A stretch of DNA of 64,000 nt from Hsuehochloa calcarea (taxonomy: Eukaryota; Streptophyta; Magnoliopsida; Poales; Poaceae). The notes below the pieces were generated by a model. That model was not told the DNA's origin. It saw only the letters and a list, made by a program, of their open reading frames with translations, and searched no databases. The stretch is taken from positions 18,462,915-18,526,914 of the forward strand of contig CM070606.1 in NCBI GenBank assembly GCA_036346395.1. Direction: 5' to 3'. Numbering within the stretch: the stretch's first letter is position 1; every line of letters starts with the position of its first letter. The translations under genes were made by a program, and so were the position numbers. Shown here piece by piece: positions 13,801 to 25,800 of the stretch.

Positions 13801-16800
13801 AGCGTGCGTGATGTGACCCGCTTGTTAGTGGGCTTTAACGGAGCCCAATTAAGTCAAACCCTAAGAGTTTTAGGCCTCCACTATAAATAGGAGGAGATGG
13901 TGGCTGCACCTCTCTCTCTCGCCTTTTATGTTTCAAAACCCTAATTGTCTTTAGGGAGTTGAGGTGGAGGCTAGGGCTCTTGATGGTTTGTGGTGAATTC
14001 GTGATCCTTGATTGTCTCTTGATCCATGATGGTGTGGATGTAATCCGGCTTCAATCACGAAATCAATCTATGCAAGGTTTGCTTGAGATAAGTCTCTTTT
14101 CGTTCTTGCTTTCAATTTGGTGATTTTAGGGCTTTCCTTGATCCGCGAGTTTGTGATTGATTCTTTCACGTGAATTAGCTTGCTGTGATATGTGTGAATC
14201 TATCTAGCATCATCTTGATCATCAATCTCTCACGAACAAGCTTTAGGATCAAGTTTTCGTTCTTGCGGTTTTAGACCTTCGTTAATCAATTGGCAAGTGC
14301 TCAAGATCGTTCCAAGAATTATCATAATATTCAATTGGAATAGGTCCTCAATAGCATATAGAAGGTGTGTGCAAAGTTTCATAAAGATTAGAGTTGAGAA
14401 TCAAAAGTTTCACCTAATTGCAAGTTCGTCATCGGGTGATTTCTTTATTGCAGATCGGTTACGAGTCGGCCGGTCGATCGCCGTCATCACCGGTCGACCG
14501 ATTTTGGAGCGGTCCGACCGCCAAGACAACGCCGGTCGAGACGCTTGGCAATCGGTCCGACCGGTTGAGTATAACGGTCCGACCTCCGTCTTTGTGAGTC
14601 TTGGTAATCTTAGTTGATTTTGTTATATTGCTTAGGGTTTAATTGGATTCAATACTAGTCTTCATTTGATTGTTACATTGATCTTCATAGCTTTCTAATA
14701 GCTACCGGAGTTAAATTGTATTGAGTTCATAATTTGTGAAAAAGTGAGCGTGCTCCTATTCACCCCCTCTAGTCGCCTTTACGGTCCAACAAGTGGTATC
14801 GAGCCCTGTTAGTTCAATCTTGATCTTAACCGGTCACCGAACTTTGGCGATGGATAGATTCACTACAAAACCGCATATGTTCAATGGACAAGACTATGCC
14901 TATTGGAAGAATCGTATGCAGTATTCCTTGAGAGTGAGGACAAGCTTTGTGGGGCGTTGTTCGATCCCCGCTCATTATTCCTGAAGTTGAAACTCCTGCT
15001 TCTGTGGTTCTTTTGGCTAACAACAACAAGGCCAAGAATCTTTTATATGGTGCGCTTGGTAGACAAGAATATGATAGGATTTGCAATTTTGCATCACTTG
15101 CGAGATTTGGAACACTCTCGAAACATATCATGAGGGTTCGTCTCAAATTAAGAAAGTCGCCAAACAATCTATAAGCGTGATTATAACAAATTTGAGATGC
15201 GTCCCGAGAGAGCATCGATGACATTTTCGATCGTTTTAATAAAGTGATTAATCAAATGAAAGTCGTTGATATTGAATATTCTCAATCTGAAAATGCCACC
15301 CACCTCTTGGCCGCAATCAACACCAAGGAGTGGGAGATGAAGGCTCTTGCTATAGAAGAGAATGTTGATCTTTCAAGTCTTACTTTAGAATTGCTTTATA
15401 GTAAACTCAAGACTCATGAAATTAAAAGAGTTGATCATCCCAAGAAAGATAATTTAGCTTTGGTAGCAGATCCTCTCAAAAAGGCTTTTGATGACTCTTT
15501 TGAATCTTCTTACGGATTTTCATTTGCTTGTTTATCTGCTATTCATGAAGAGGAGCTTGAGAATATCCTCGAGGTTGAGTTAGCCCTTTTAGCTAAAAAA
15601 TTCACGGGCTTACAATAATGTGAGAAATAAAAGAGAGGTGGTCTGTTACTTGCTATGAGTGTGGAGAGCTTTACCACATCCGCCAATTGCCCCAAGCTAA
15701 AAGGTAAGGGTAAGCACAGGGAGGAGAAGGCGACTTGGAAGAAGCCTCATGAGAACAACTCGAGTATGATGTCAAGCTCATAAAGGCCGCTCACCGGGTC
15801 CTTGCCGCTTTGGAGAGCAATCCGTTAGTGATGTGGACTCGGGAGCGAAGAGGAAAAGAAAGGGAAGGCCAAGGACTTTCTTGGCATGTGCTTCATGGTC
15901 GACATCGACGACATTGATAATGATGAGGTATCTTTTTCTTATGATGAGCTTTACGCTAAATATAATTCTATAGTTGAGCAAGTGCTTAGTCAAGATGAAG
16001 TGCTAGAATTTGTCATGACTAAAAATAAGAATCTAGAGTCAAAAATTGGTAAGCTGAAACTAGAACTTGCAAATGTTAAGACTCTTGAACTCGATGAATG
16101 TTTATCTTGTCATGCTATGCATTCTTAAATTACCAATTTACAATCTGCTCATAATATTGCTTTACAACAACTTGAAAATGCTAGAACCGAGCTAATTGAA
16201 ATTAAATCGCTCCTTGTGAAAAATGCTTAGAGTCTAGCAAGTTGATTGCTTCGATGTGATTGATTCTAGCCCTTGCACTTCATGCTTAGAAAAGAACGTG
16301 AAATCAAAGATATCTTAGAAGTCGCTAGAGTCAAATATGCTAAGCTTAAGGACAATATTGAAAATACTACTTGTGTTTCTTGTTCGCTCTTAAGCTTGAA
16401 ATTGCTTTATATAAGGAGAAATCTATGGATAAAACTTGTGATGTTTGTGTTAACTTGAGAAAAGAAAATGCTTACCTTCATGATACATTAGAGAAATTTT
16501 CTAAAGGTAAGAAACAATTAAACATGATTCTTGACAAGTCTAAAACTCCTTATAAGAAGCAAGGTTTAGGATTCAATTCTTTTCAAGACAATTCAAACCC
16601 AAAAGTCATTCAAGTCTTGGAAAAGGTTTAATTGAATTCAAAACCCAACCTGCAAAAACATCTTTTAAATCAGAGGTTTTGCCCAACCTTGTATTAATTC
16701 AAATGGTGCTTCTTCTAGTGGTACCAAGTACCATTGCACTTATTGCAAGAAAGGTGGGCATTTGATTGAATTCTGTTGGCGAGGTTGAAAAATGATAGAA

Positions 16801-19800
16801 ACAATCTTGATAGAATTTCATTCAAGCAACCTAGAGCTATTATGAGACATGGTAACACTGAAAGGAATAAACCGGGATTAGGATTTTTCTCATATGCTAA
16901 TCATTATGTTTCTACATATTCTAATTCTCATGTTCTTCAGTCACGGTCGACCATTTGGTGGTCACCGGTCGACCGATGAGTCGCCGGTCCGACCGCCAAA
17001 GACAACGCCATCGATCGCCGACGCTTTAATTCCCATGTTAACTTAAACATTGCTCATAACAGAATTTTAGATGAAATCAAGGATAACACTTCTGCTTTGC
17101 ATACTACTCGCAGACGTGTGTCTCAGTACTGGGTTCCCAAGTCTTGTTTAACTAACCCCAGTATCGAGACACATCGTTCTTCTGTGCCTTGATTTTTCAA
17201 GATTGCCGCGAAAGAGGAAGGACAAGTGCTTTGTCAACTCCGACTGTTCACGTCATATTGCCGGAGACTCAAGATGGTTCACCTTCTTCACGCGGTCGAC
17301 GGGTTTCAAGCATCTCCGAGAACTTCCCATCGCCAGGCCGTTAAGCTCTTATTCGTACTTACACTCTACTCTCTTTGTATGGCATTTGATATTCTGTTCT
17401 TTATCCTTGTCCATTCGGGGGTTTTTCTTATCCTAATTGTGCGGGCTGTCGGCTAGATAGGAAGAGTACCTCAGGCGCTTGTCACCCACTAGATTCTTCT
17501 CTTGTATCTTGTTTTTATCCTCACCAAATCTTTAGACCCAACTAGGTTTGCCACCTTGAGAAGCGAGTTAGGGTTATTTATCCTTATGGGTTTGTTTGAG
17601 GGGAGTTTGATCTTTTCGATCTTTCCTTGTTCTTTTGATCTTTTATTGTTCTTTTACGAACTTAGTGATCTTTTGAACTCTTTAGGTTTTTAGGCTTTTT
17701 AATTGCATCTCATTGTGTCATATTGCATTCATATGAAAAATCCAACAAGTGGTTACAACAAGTGGTATGAAAAATCCAAAAGATGCATTGTAATATAAGT
17801 CTTTCTGCTTATCTTTTAAAATTGATGAAGCTTTGCCTATTACCCTTTAGAGCTTTTGTATTTCAATTCTTGCTCAATGTCATGTCTAGTTCTTTGACTT
17901 GCTAGAACTATCATGCTTTTACATGTGTAGCTAAGTCTTTGCTATATGAGCTAGAATCTTTTAAACAACTCAAACTAAGAAATTGCAATTTGTGGATGTT
18001 TTAGCGAGTTGCGCAATTAGTGCTCCTCTTGTGACATTGGCCCTGTCAGAATTGCTTTGTTAGCTCTTTGATCTAAAATTGACCATTACTTGAGCTTTTG
18101 TGTTCTTGAGATTCTAAAATGCTCTTGTGAAAAATGAAAATCAAGATTGTCTTATGCTTAAACTGTGCCAAACTATTCTTACGACCGCTTGTCAAATGAC
18201 ATGAACTTGGAGATAGTTTGATGAACCGACGATCTCATGGGGACCGCTTGTCGAAATGACATGAACCTCAAGATTTGTCGCCTTGTAGAAGCTTAGAAAG
18301 AGTTTGTGGATGGCTCCTAGTCCAGATCTTCTTTACTAAGATATACCTTTAATCAACTTTTGGTCAAGCTTAGGATGAGTTTGTGGATGGCTCCTAGTCC
18401 GGGATCTTGTCACTAAGTTAGATCATTAGTCAACTTCAATATTCAATGCAAATGAGAAAAATGTTGACAATTGGGCGTTTATAAAATATTGAGCAAAATG
18501 ATTCAATACGGGACTTAATTGACTCTTAATGTGGTCTTTGTTAGATTTTTGATCTCACTTTGACATTTTGACATGACCAATTTCACTTTAGGATCCTCGT
18601 TGATGAACTTGTTGAATTTGAAGCGTTGCTTAAATTGATCAAATCTATCGCTTTACTTTTGAGCCTTTGTGCTTAGCTTTGATATATATGTCTTACTATG
18701 ATCTTGCTAGCGTTGTCAGCTTGATATGTCGTTTGTGCAATATTAGAGATACTAGCTTGTTCTTTTGGGTAATCTCCAAAGCTTCTTGTAATCAAAAATT
18801 GAAAATTCAAAAATGAAGCCACTCCATTGCACTTCATGCATACTCCTCGCTTATGCTTCTTTTATTTACGCTTCTTTCTTTATCATCTATTGGTTATCTC
18901 GGATGAGAGGAAGGCGTGATTCCTTGATGAATCCATTGTCAAAGGGGAGAAGATGTGTTAATTAATGAGAAGATATTTCTTTGGGAGAAGATGTGTTATA
19001 TTTCTTTGCTATGTTTATTTGGAGAAGATGTGTTAATGAGAAGATATTTCTTTGTTGGGGAGAAGATTAAACAAACGGGAGTAATCAAAAGTTAAAAGTT
19101 TTTGAAAATCGAGGATCATAGTGAGGGGAGTTCTTGAGTTGCATTCTTATTGTTTTATTGAATATTCGAACTTGAATTGCATTCTTTTATCCTCACAATG
19201 ATCATAGGTCAATTGAAAAATTGTTCTTTCATATGGACCTCATGTGAGAATTTTGACCCTTTTCCGAAATCAAAGTTTTATGCTTTCTTTTGTCTTGTCT
19301 CACATGCCTATACTATTTCGATGCCACTTGGTCATTTTCATTGCTTTTTCTTGCTTATGGACCAAGTTGTGCCTTTGTGCGAAAACTGCTAGTAAACTCG
19401 TTTTCAAACCTCTTACTTACATTTTCTGAATAATTGCCAATGTGTTCATCAAGGGGGAGATTGTGGATTTCATGGGGATATGTTCCAGATCTTATGATGA
19501 TGTGACAATTGGCAATGGCGTTTACGGTTTGTCGTTTCACGCGTTTTGACAAAGTATCGAGCCATCGACGAGGCGGTCCGACCGTCCTTACCGGCGGTCC
19601 GACCGGTCCCAAATCGGTCGGACCGACCATATGGGGCTGATCGGACGGCGGTGACCAAAGTGGTCAAAATGAGTGGGCCAAAAATAGGTGTTGTAGGCAA
19701 GTGAGGGATCCCAATGCACTTGGTCTCATAATTTTTGGAGTCTCCAAGAAGAAGTTCTATTCGTTTGTATTTTCCGAAGGTTTGAATTTGAGGCTTGAAT

Positions 19801-22800
19801 TTGGCTAAGTCCCAAGGGCGGTCCGACCGCTCATGTGGAGCGGTCCGACCGGCCAAGGCGGTCCGACCGCTCACTGGAGCGGTCGACCAGAACTACTTGA
19901 ACGTCGGCCAACCGTGGCGATGTTGTTTTGTTAGGTCAAAGTCATTGGTTTCATGGCATATGATTTGCATGATGCATGTTTTGACTAACATGGGTCAAGT
20001 TGTGAAGAACTTGTTCCCGAATACGTGTTTTCTTGTCCGTGGTTGTGCAGTGGCTTGGTGGTCAACGACGGTCAACGGCGAGGAGAATCGGGACTAGACT
20101 TGAAGAGTTGAGGTCCGAACGATCGACGATGCGGGTAGGGTCAACGACTCAAGCGTGACACAAGATGGACAATGGTGACCTATTGGCAAATCCATGACGC
20201 ATGGTGAAGCGGTTTAGGTCAAAGGTTAAAGCGGCGCTCGTGAAGCGTGCGTATGTGACCCGCTTGTTAGTGGGCTTTAACGGAGCCCAATTAAGTCAAA
20301 CCCTAAGAGTTTTAGGCCTCCACTATAAATAGGAGGAGATGGTGGCTGCACCTCTCTCTCTCGCCTTTTATGTTTCAAAACCCTAATTGTCTTTAGGGAG
20401 TTGAGGTGGAGGCTAGGGCTCTTGATGGTTTGTGGTGAATTTCGTGATCCTTGATTGTCTCATCGATCCATGATGGTGTGGATGTAATCCAGCTTCAATC
20501 ACGAAATCAATCTATGCAAGGTTTGCTTGAGATAAGTCTCTTTTCATTCTTGCTTTCAATTTGGTGATTTTAGGGCTTTCCTAATCCGCGAGTTTGTGAT
20601 TGATTCTTTCACGTGAATTAGCTTGTCGTGATATGTGTGAATCTATCTAGCATCATCTTGATCATCAATCTCTCACGAACAAGCTTTAGGATCAAGTTTT
20701 CGTTCTTGCGGTTTTAGACCTTCGTTAATCAATTGGCAAGTGCTCAAGATCGCTCCAAGAATTATCATAATATTCAATTGGAATAGGTCCTCAATAGCAT
20801 ATAGAAGGTGTGTGCAAAGTTTCATAAAGATTAGAGTTGAGAATCAAAAGTTTCACCTAATTGCAAGTTCGCCATCGGCTGATTTTATCATTGCGGATCG
20901 GTTCGAGTCGGCCGGTCCGATCGGCCGTCATCACCGGTCGACCGATTTTGAGCGGTCCGACCACCAAGACAACGCCGGTCGGACGCGCCGCAATCGGTCC
21001 GACCGGTTGAGTATAACTGGTCGACCGCCCGCTTTGTGAGTCTTGGTAATCTTAGTTGATTTTGTTATATTGCTTAGGGGTTTAATTGGATTCAATACTA
21101 GTCTTCCATTTGATCTTGGTACATTGATCTTCATAGCTTTCTAATAGCTTTGGAGTTAAATTGTATTGAGTTCATAATTTGTGAAAAAGTGAGCGTGCTC
21201 CTATTCACCCCCCCCTCTAGTCGCCTTTACGGTCCAACAAAGTGGAAAAAAGGTCTATGATATGGTTAATGATTTAGATGTTGTGCTCAGAAAGGGATGT
21301 AAATCGAGGACCCGTGAGAAGAACATTGTGGATATCATGGGGATATGCTCCAGATCTTAGGATGATGTGACAATTGGCAATGGTATTTACGGTTTTTCGT
21401 TTCACGTGTTTTCGACAAAGTTCGATCTTTGTCGAGGCGAATCGGTCGGGCCGCCAGGTGGCGGTCCGACCGATCCATGGCGATCCGACCGACCTTGGTG
21501 GCGATCGGACCGCCGATTCTGAAAGTGAGAATTAAGCTGGGCCAAAAATAGAGTGTGTAGGCAAGAGAGGGGATTCTATTGCACTTGGTCTCATAATTTT
21601 TGGAGTCTCCAGTCAAAAGTTATATTGGTTTGAAAATTCCAGTAGGTTTCGGTTTTCCAGAGAGGAAAAATGGCTAAGTCCCAGCTGGCGGTCTGACCGG
21701 CCCATAGGTGGCGGTAGACCGGCTAGAGTGGGCGGTCAGACCGGCCATGGGGGGCGGTCTGACCGGTTTTCACTTTGATCGTCGCCCGTCGTGGAGGCGT
21801 TGTTCGGTTGTTAGGTCAAAGTCATGAGTTTCAGGGCATATATGTTGCATGATGCATGTTTTGACTAACATGAGTCAAGTTTTGAAGAACTTGTTCCCAA
21901 ATTCGGTTTACTTGTCTATTGTTGTGCAGGTTGCTTGGTGGTCAACGATGGTCAAAAGCGAGGATGATCGAGAGTAGGCTTGGAGAGCTGAGGTCTAGAA
22001 CAATCTACGATGCCGGGTGAGGTCAATGTACTCAAGCGTGGTGCAAGATGGACAAGGGTGACCTATTAGCTAATCCGAGGCGCAAGATGGCGCAAGGTGT
22101 AGCTAGTTAGGTCAAGAGGAGATAAAGACGGCGCTTTAAAATGCGTGCGTATGTGTCCCGTTTGTTTTGGGCCTTAACGGGAGCCCAATAGGATCAAACA
22201 TCTAGAAGGTCTAAGACTCCACTATAAATAGGAGAGGGAGGTGGCTGCACCTCTTCTTCGCCTCTTTTGCAATTCTTGTAAACCCTAATTTTCTTAGGGA
22301 GAGCTTTTGTGGAGGCTAGGGTTCTTGATGTTTGATGTGATTTTGGTGCTCTTGGATTGAGCATTGTCCTCCATTGATGGAGTGGCTGTAAGCCCTGATC
22401 ATATCAATCAATCAAAGGAAAGTTTGATCAATGTTTTGTCTCATTGCGTTCTTTCTCTCTATTTGATGATTTTAGGTCTTTCTTTGATCCGGGAGTGTCT
22501 GCTTGGTTTCTTCACGTATTCTAGCTTGCTGTGACGTGTGGGAATCTATCTAGGATCATCTTGATCATCAATCACCCACGAGCAAGAGCTTTGACCTAGT
22601 TTTTGTTTTGACCCGGTTTTGAACCCTTCTTTGATCAAATGGAAAAGGATCTTGATTCCTCCAAGAATTATCATAATCTTCAATTGTAATAGGTCCCTGA
22701 TATCATAGAGAAGGTGTGTTCCAAGTTTCATCAAGTTTGTATTAGTAGATCAAAAGTTTCATCTATTTGCATCTTCGTCATCGGGATTTTCAATCTGTTC

Positions 22801-25800
22801 TGGAGGCTGGAAATCGATTGTCGGACTAATATTTACCTGATATCAGACCGGCCAGAAATCGATCCGACCGCCCAAGGCCAGCGGTCCGACCGGTAGCGCA
22901 CTGATGTGCTTTAATTTTTGTTGTTTTTGTTGTTTTGCTTAGGGGTTTGAATTGGATCCAATATTAGTCTTCCGCTGTACTGATATACTGATCTTCAAAG
23001 CTTCCATAGCTACTGGAGTAAAGTTTTATTGAATCCATTATTTGTGAAAAAGTGAGCGTACTCCTATTCACCCCCCTCTAGTCGCCTTTTCGGTCCAACA
23101 AACATCTAGAAGAAGAGATCAATATTTTGAGACTTACCTTACTAGGAGCACCTAGAAGTTCGCCACTGCATCGACGTCATGCACGTAGAGAAGAATGTAT
23201 GTGACAACTTGATTGGTCTCTTACTGAACATTCGTGACAAAACAAAGGATGATGTCAACGCACGACTTGACTTGGTTGTTATGAACATCAGGCCTGAGTT
23301 GGCACCGACAAAGATCGATAAAGGACAAACACACCTTCCCCCTACTTGTTACACTTTGTCAAAGGTCGAGAGAACTGAACTGTGCCAGTGCTTGCATGGT
23401 GTGACAGTTGCGTCCGGTTACTCCGCCAACATGAAGAAACTTGTTTCGATGGAAGATTTGATGTTAATTGGCATGAAGTCTCATGATTGTCATGTGCTGA
23501 TGACACATATGCTCCCTGTTGTAATTAGAAATATTTTGCCAATCAAGGTTCGAGAGACAATCATGAGGCTGTGTAATTTCTTTAACACAATTGCTTAAAA
23601 GGTCATCAATCCCGAAGGACTAGATGCTCTACAAGACGAGGTGATGACGACTGCATGTGATCTTGAGATGTATTTCCATCCGTCGTTTTTTGATATCATG
23701 GTCCATCTCATTGTTCACATTGTGAGGGAGATAAAGATGTGCGGGCCCATGTTCCTAGGTAGCATGTACCCATTTGAGAGGTTCATGAGAATTCTCAAGT
23801 CCTATGTACGAAATCGATCTTGGTCTGAGGGCAGCATCGTTGAAGGTTATGCTACCGAAGATGTCATTGAGTTCTGCGTCGATTACATGGCTCAGGTCGA
23901 ACCGATAGGTGTGTCTCGATATCACCATGAGAGGAGGCTCGAGGGTATTGTGACCATCAAAAGGGAAGCAATCACTCCAGATATGGATGCATATGCTCAA
24001 ACCCATTTCACAGTCTTGCGACACATGACTGAAGTGTCCCAATATATCAACCAGCACATGGATGTGCTTCGACAACAGAATTCAGAGCGGCTGGATGTTT
24101 GGATCACGAGACAGCATAACAGTCGGTTCAACTAATGGTTGAAGGAGCCACTCGCTAGGAGCTTGTCAAGTGATATGCTGACATGGTTGGCAAAAGGGCC
24201 AACATTTACAGTTGTGACATGGCAAGAATATGACATAAATGGGTACACATTCGATACGCAGACTCAGGATATAATTAGCACAAACCAGAGCAACGGTGCC
24301 CGCATAGACGCATTCAGTACCGATGGACTGAGGAGCTCCTACTATAGGCTCATAAAGGAGATTTGAGAGCTCAACTATGTGCTTTTCAAGATCCCCCAGT
24401 TTCGGCGCCGTTGGGTCCATCTCCCACAGGTGAAGGTCAGCAAGTATAGTGTCACTACCGTGGACCTCGAACGTGTTGGATACAAATACGAACCATTCGT
24501 ACTCGCTAACCAAGTTGTTCAAGTCTTCTATGTAACTGACCAGGCAAATTAGAAGTGTCCTGTAGTTCTTCATTGAAAAAAGAGGATTTGTTAGAGTTAA
24601 GAATGCAGTGGATGAGGAAGAATACAATCAGTTTGATGAGTTGTGTCCTTTCGGAAAGGGCATAAGGGCCAAGGAAGAACAACGTGACGAAACTAGCTAC
24701 ATACGCATCGATCATCTTGAATGGCTAATTTTAAAGATTGAAGAATGTGTGCATATGATTGAAGAAATGTGCATATGTTCAATGGTTAATTTTAGTTCAT
24801 TTGATTTAATTGATTTAGATTTGTACTGTCAAATGGATGTGCTTGTTTTTGAAATGAATATGAATTGGATGTATACATGTACTTGTTGTGTTTCTGCTTA
24901 TTTCAAAGGACATGGTTAGTATTTCCTGAGGCTAGCCAATAAACTGAACTAGATTTACCAATACAAAATAATATCACACACGATTTCATCTAAAACTGTC
25001 TGTGATAATTTATTATAGATGATTTCATCTAGATATCACAGATGGTTTCCTCTACAAATAGTCTGTGATATATCAGATATCACAGACTGTTTTAACTACA
25101 AACTGTCTGTGATACACAATCTATCGTAGATGATTATTTATTGGAACCGTCCGTGATATTATTTATCACAGACGGTTCTACTTTAGAACCGTTTGTGATG
25201 TCCAACCCAATTTATATTCAGACTCTAGGGTTTGTCGCGCCCCTCCCCACTCAAATGATGAACTTTCTCAACTACTCACTCTCCTCGACCCCATCGCCAC
25301 CGTCCTCGATGCCGCCTCCTCCTCGAGCCCAGCGCGACTCCTCCACTGAGCCTATCGTCGCTGTCCTAGACGCCACCTCCTCCTCGAGCCCGTCGCGCCT
25401 ACTCCCCCGAGTCCTCCTCCTCCACTGAGCCCGCCGCCTCCTCCCCTGCCTCGAGCCAGCTGCCTCCCCCTCCTCCCCCGAGCCTGGCGCGCCTCCCCTT
25501 CGACGCCGCCCTGCTGCTCCGGTACTTCTCCCTGCTCGTCCTTCTCCTCGACACCCAAAGGTAACCGATGCCGAGTTGCCGACCCCGACGCCCCTTTCCC
25601 TCACTCTTTCTATCAATAATCTGTCATGCTGTCATGGTCCTCATGGACTCATGTATCTGGTTCAAACACTGAGTAGTATGAGGTGTTGTATTTATTTTAG
25701 GAATTTGTATTTGTTCTAGTCAGTGATTCAGATGGTATATGTTTTGATACTGCTATTGGAATATATTGTAATGTGGTATGGTGGGCTTGAGATGAATACT

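Larger units (their letters stand above)
12997..21239 (+). mobile_element. SIRE/Maximus-like Copia retrotransposon, pol deleted
   Basis: LTRs of about 1.8 kb (12997-14791 and 19462-21239) bound an internal region with a tRNA-Met primer site and a G-rich polypurine tract. AAGTG duplicates at 12992-12996 and 21240-21244, giving exact borders inside the CACTA transposase gene. The internal region keeps gag with two zinc-knuckle-like motifs and a protease remnant, then jumps directly to the end of RNase H, so integrase and reverse transcriptase are missing. The extended coiled-coil gag with CxxC pairs resembles the SIRE/Maximus (Opie, RIRE1) lineage. That lineage call is inference. Confidence 0.85.
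11525..24640 (+). pseudogene. TNP2-type CACTA transposase, disrupted
   Basis: The start MDRSWMYAGNRVSEEFING at 11525 is the transposase-associated domain, followed by a CPCIDC-like stretch (YPCIDCENLK). A stop (TAA, 11699-11701) breaks the frame, then frameshifts follow. Recognisable TNP2 blocks are DVERIHACPN (about 12150-12185), LRRPADFSQWRNIDRRF (12418-12468), and LFCTINDYPALANLS to ACTHCLDD (about 12755-12855). The reading resumes as KVYDMVNDLDVVLRKG (21248-21300) between the two insertions, and as CIDVMHVEKNVCDNLIGLLL from 23170. A DUF4218-like part (YFHPSFFDIMVHLIVH) runs to a stop at 24135, and a DUF4216-like part ends near 24560. The intact protein would cut and move CACTA ends. Two LTR insertions and several stops mean this copy cannot work. 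Confidence 0.85.

Noticed and set aside
11525..24640. A host gene with plant-specific DUF4218 and DUF4216 domains
   Set aside because: These domains belong to CACTA transposase genes. The terminal repeats and the second copy in B show that it is a transposon gene.
25272..25616. Minus-strand Gly/Arg-rich frame of 114 codons
   Set aside because: It is opposite the C-rich CACTA leader and open only because of base composition.
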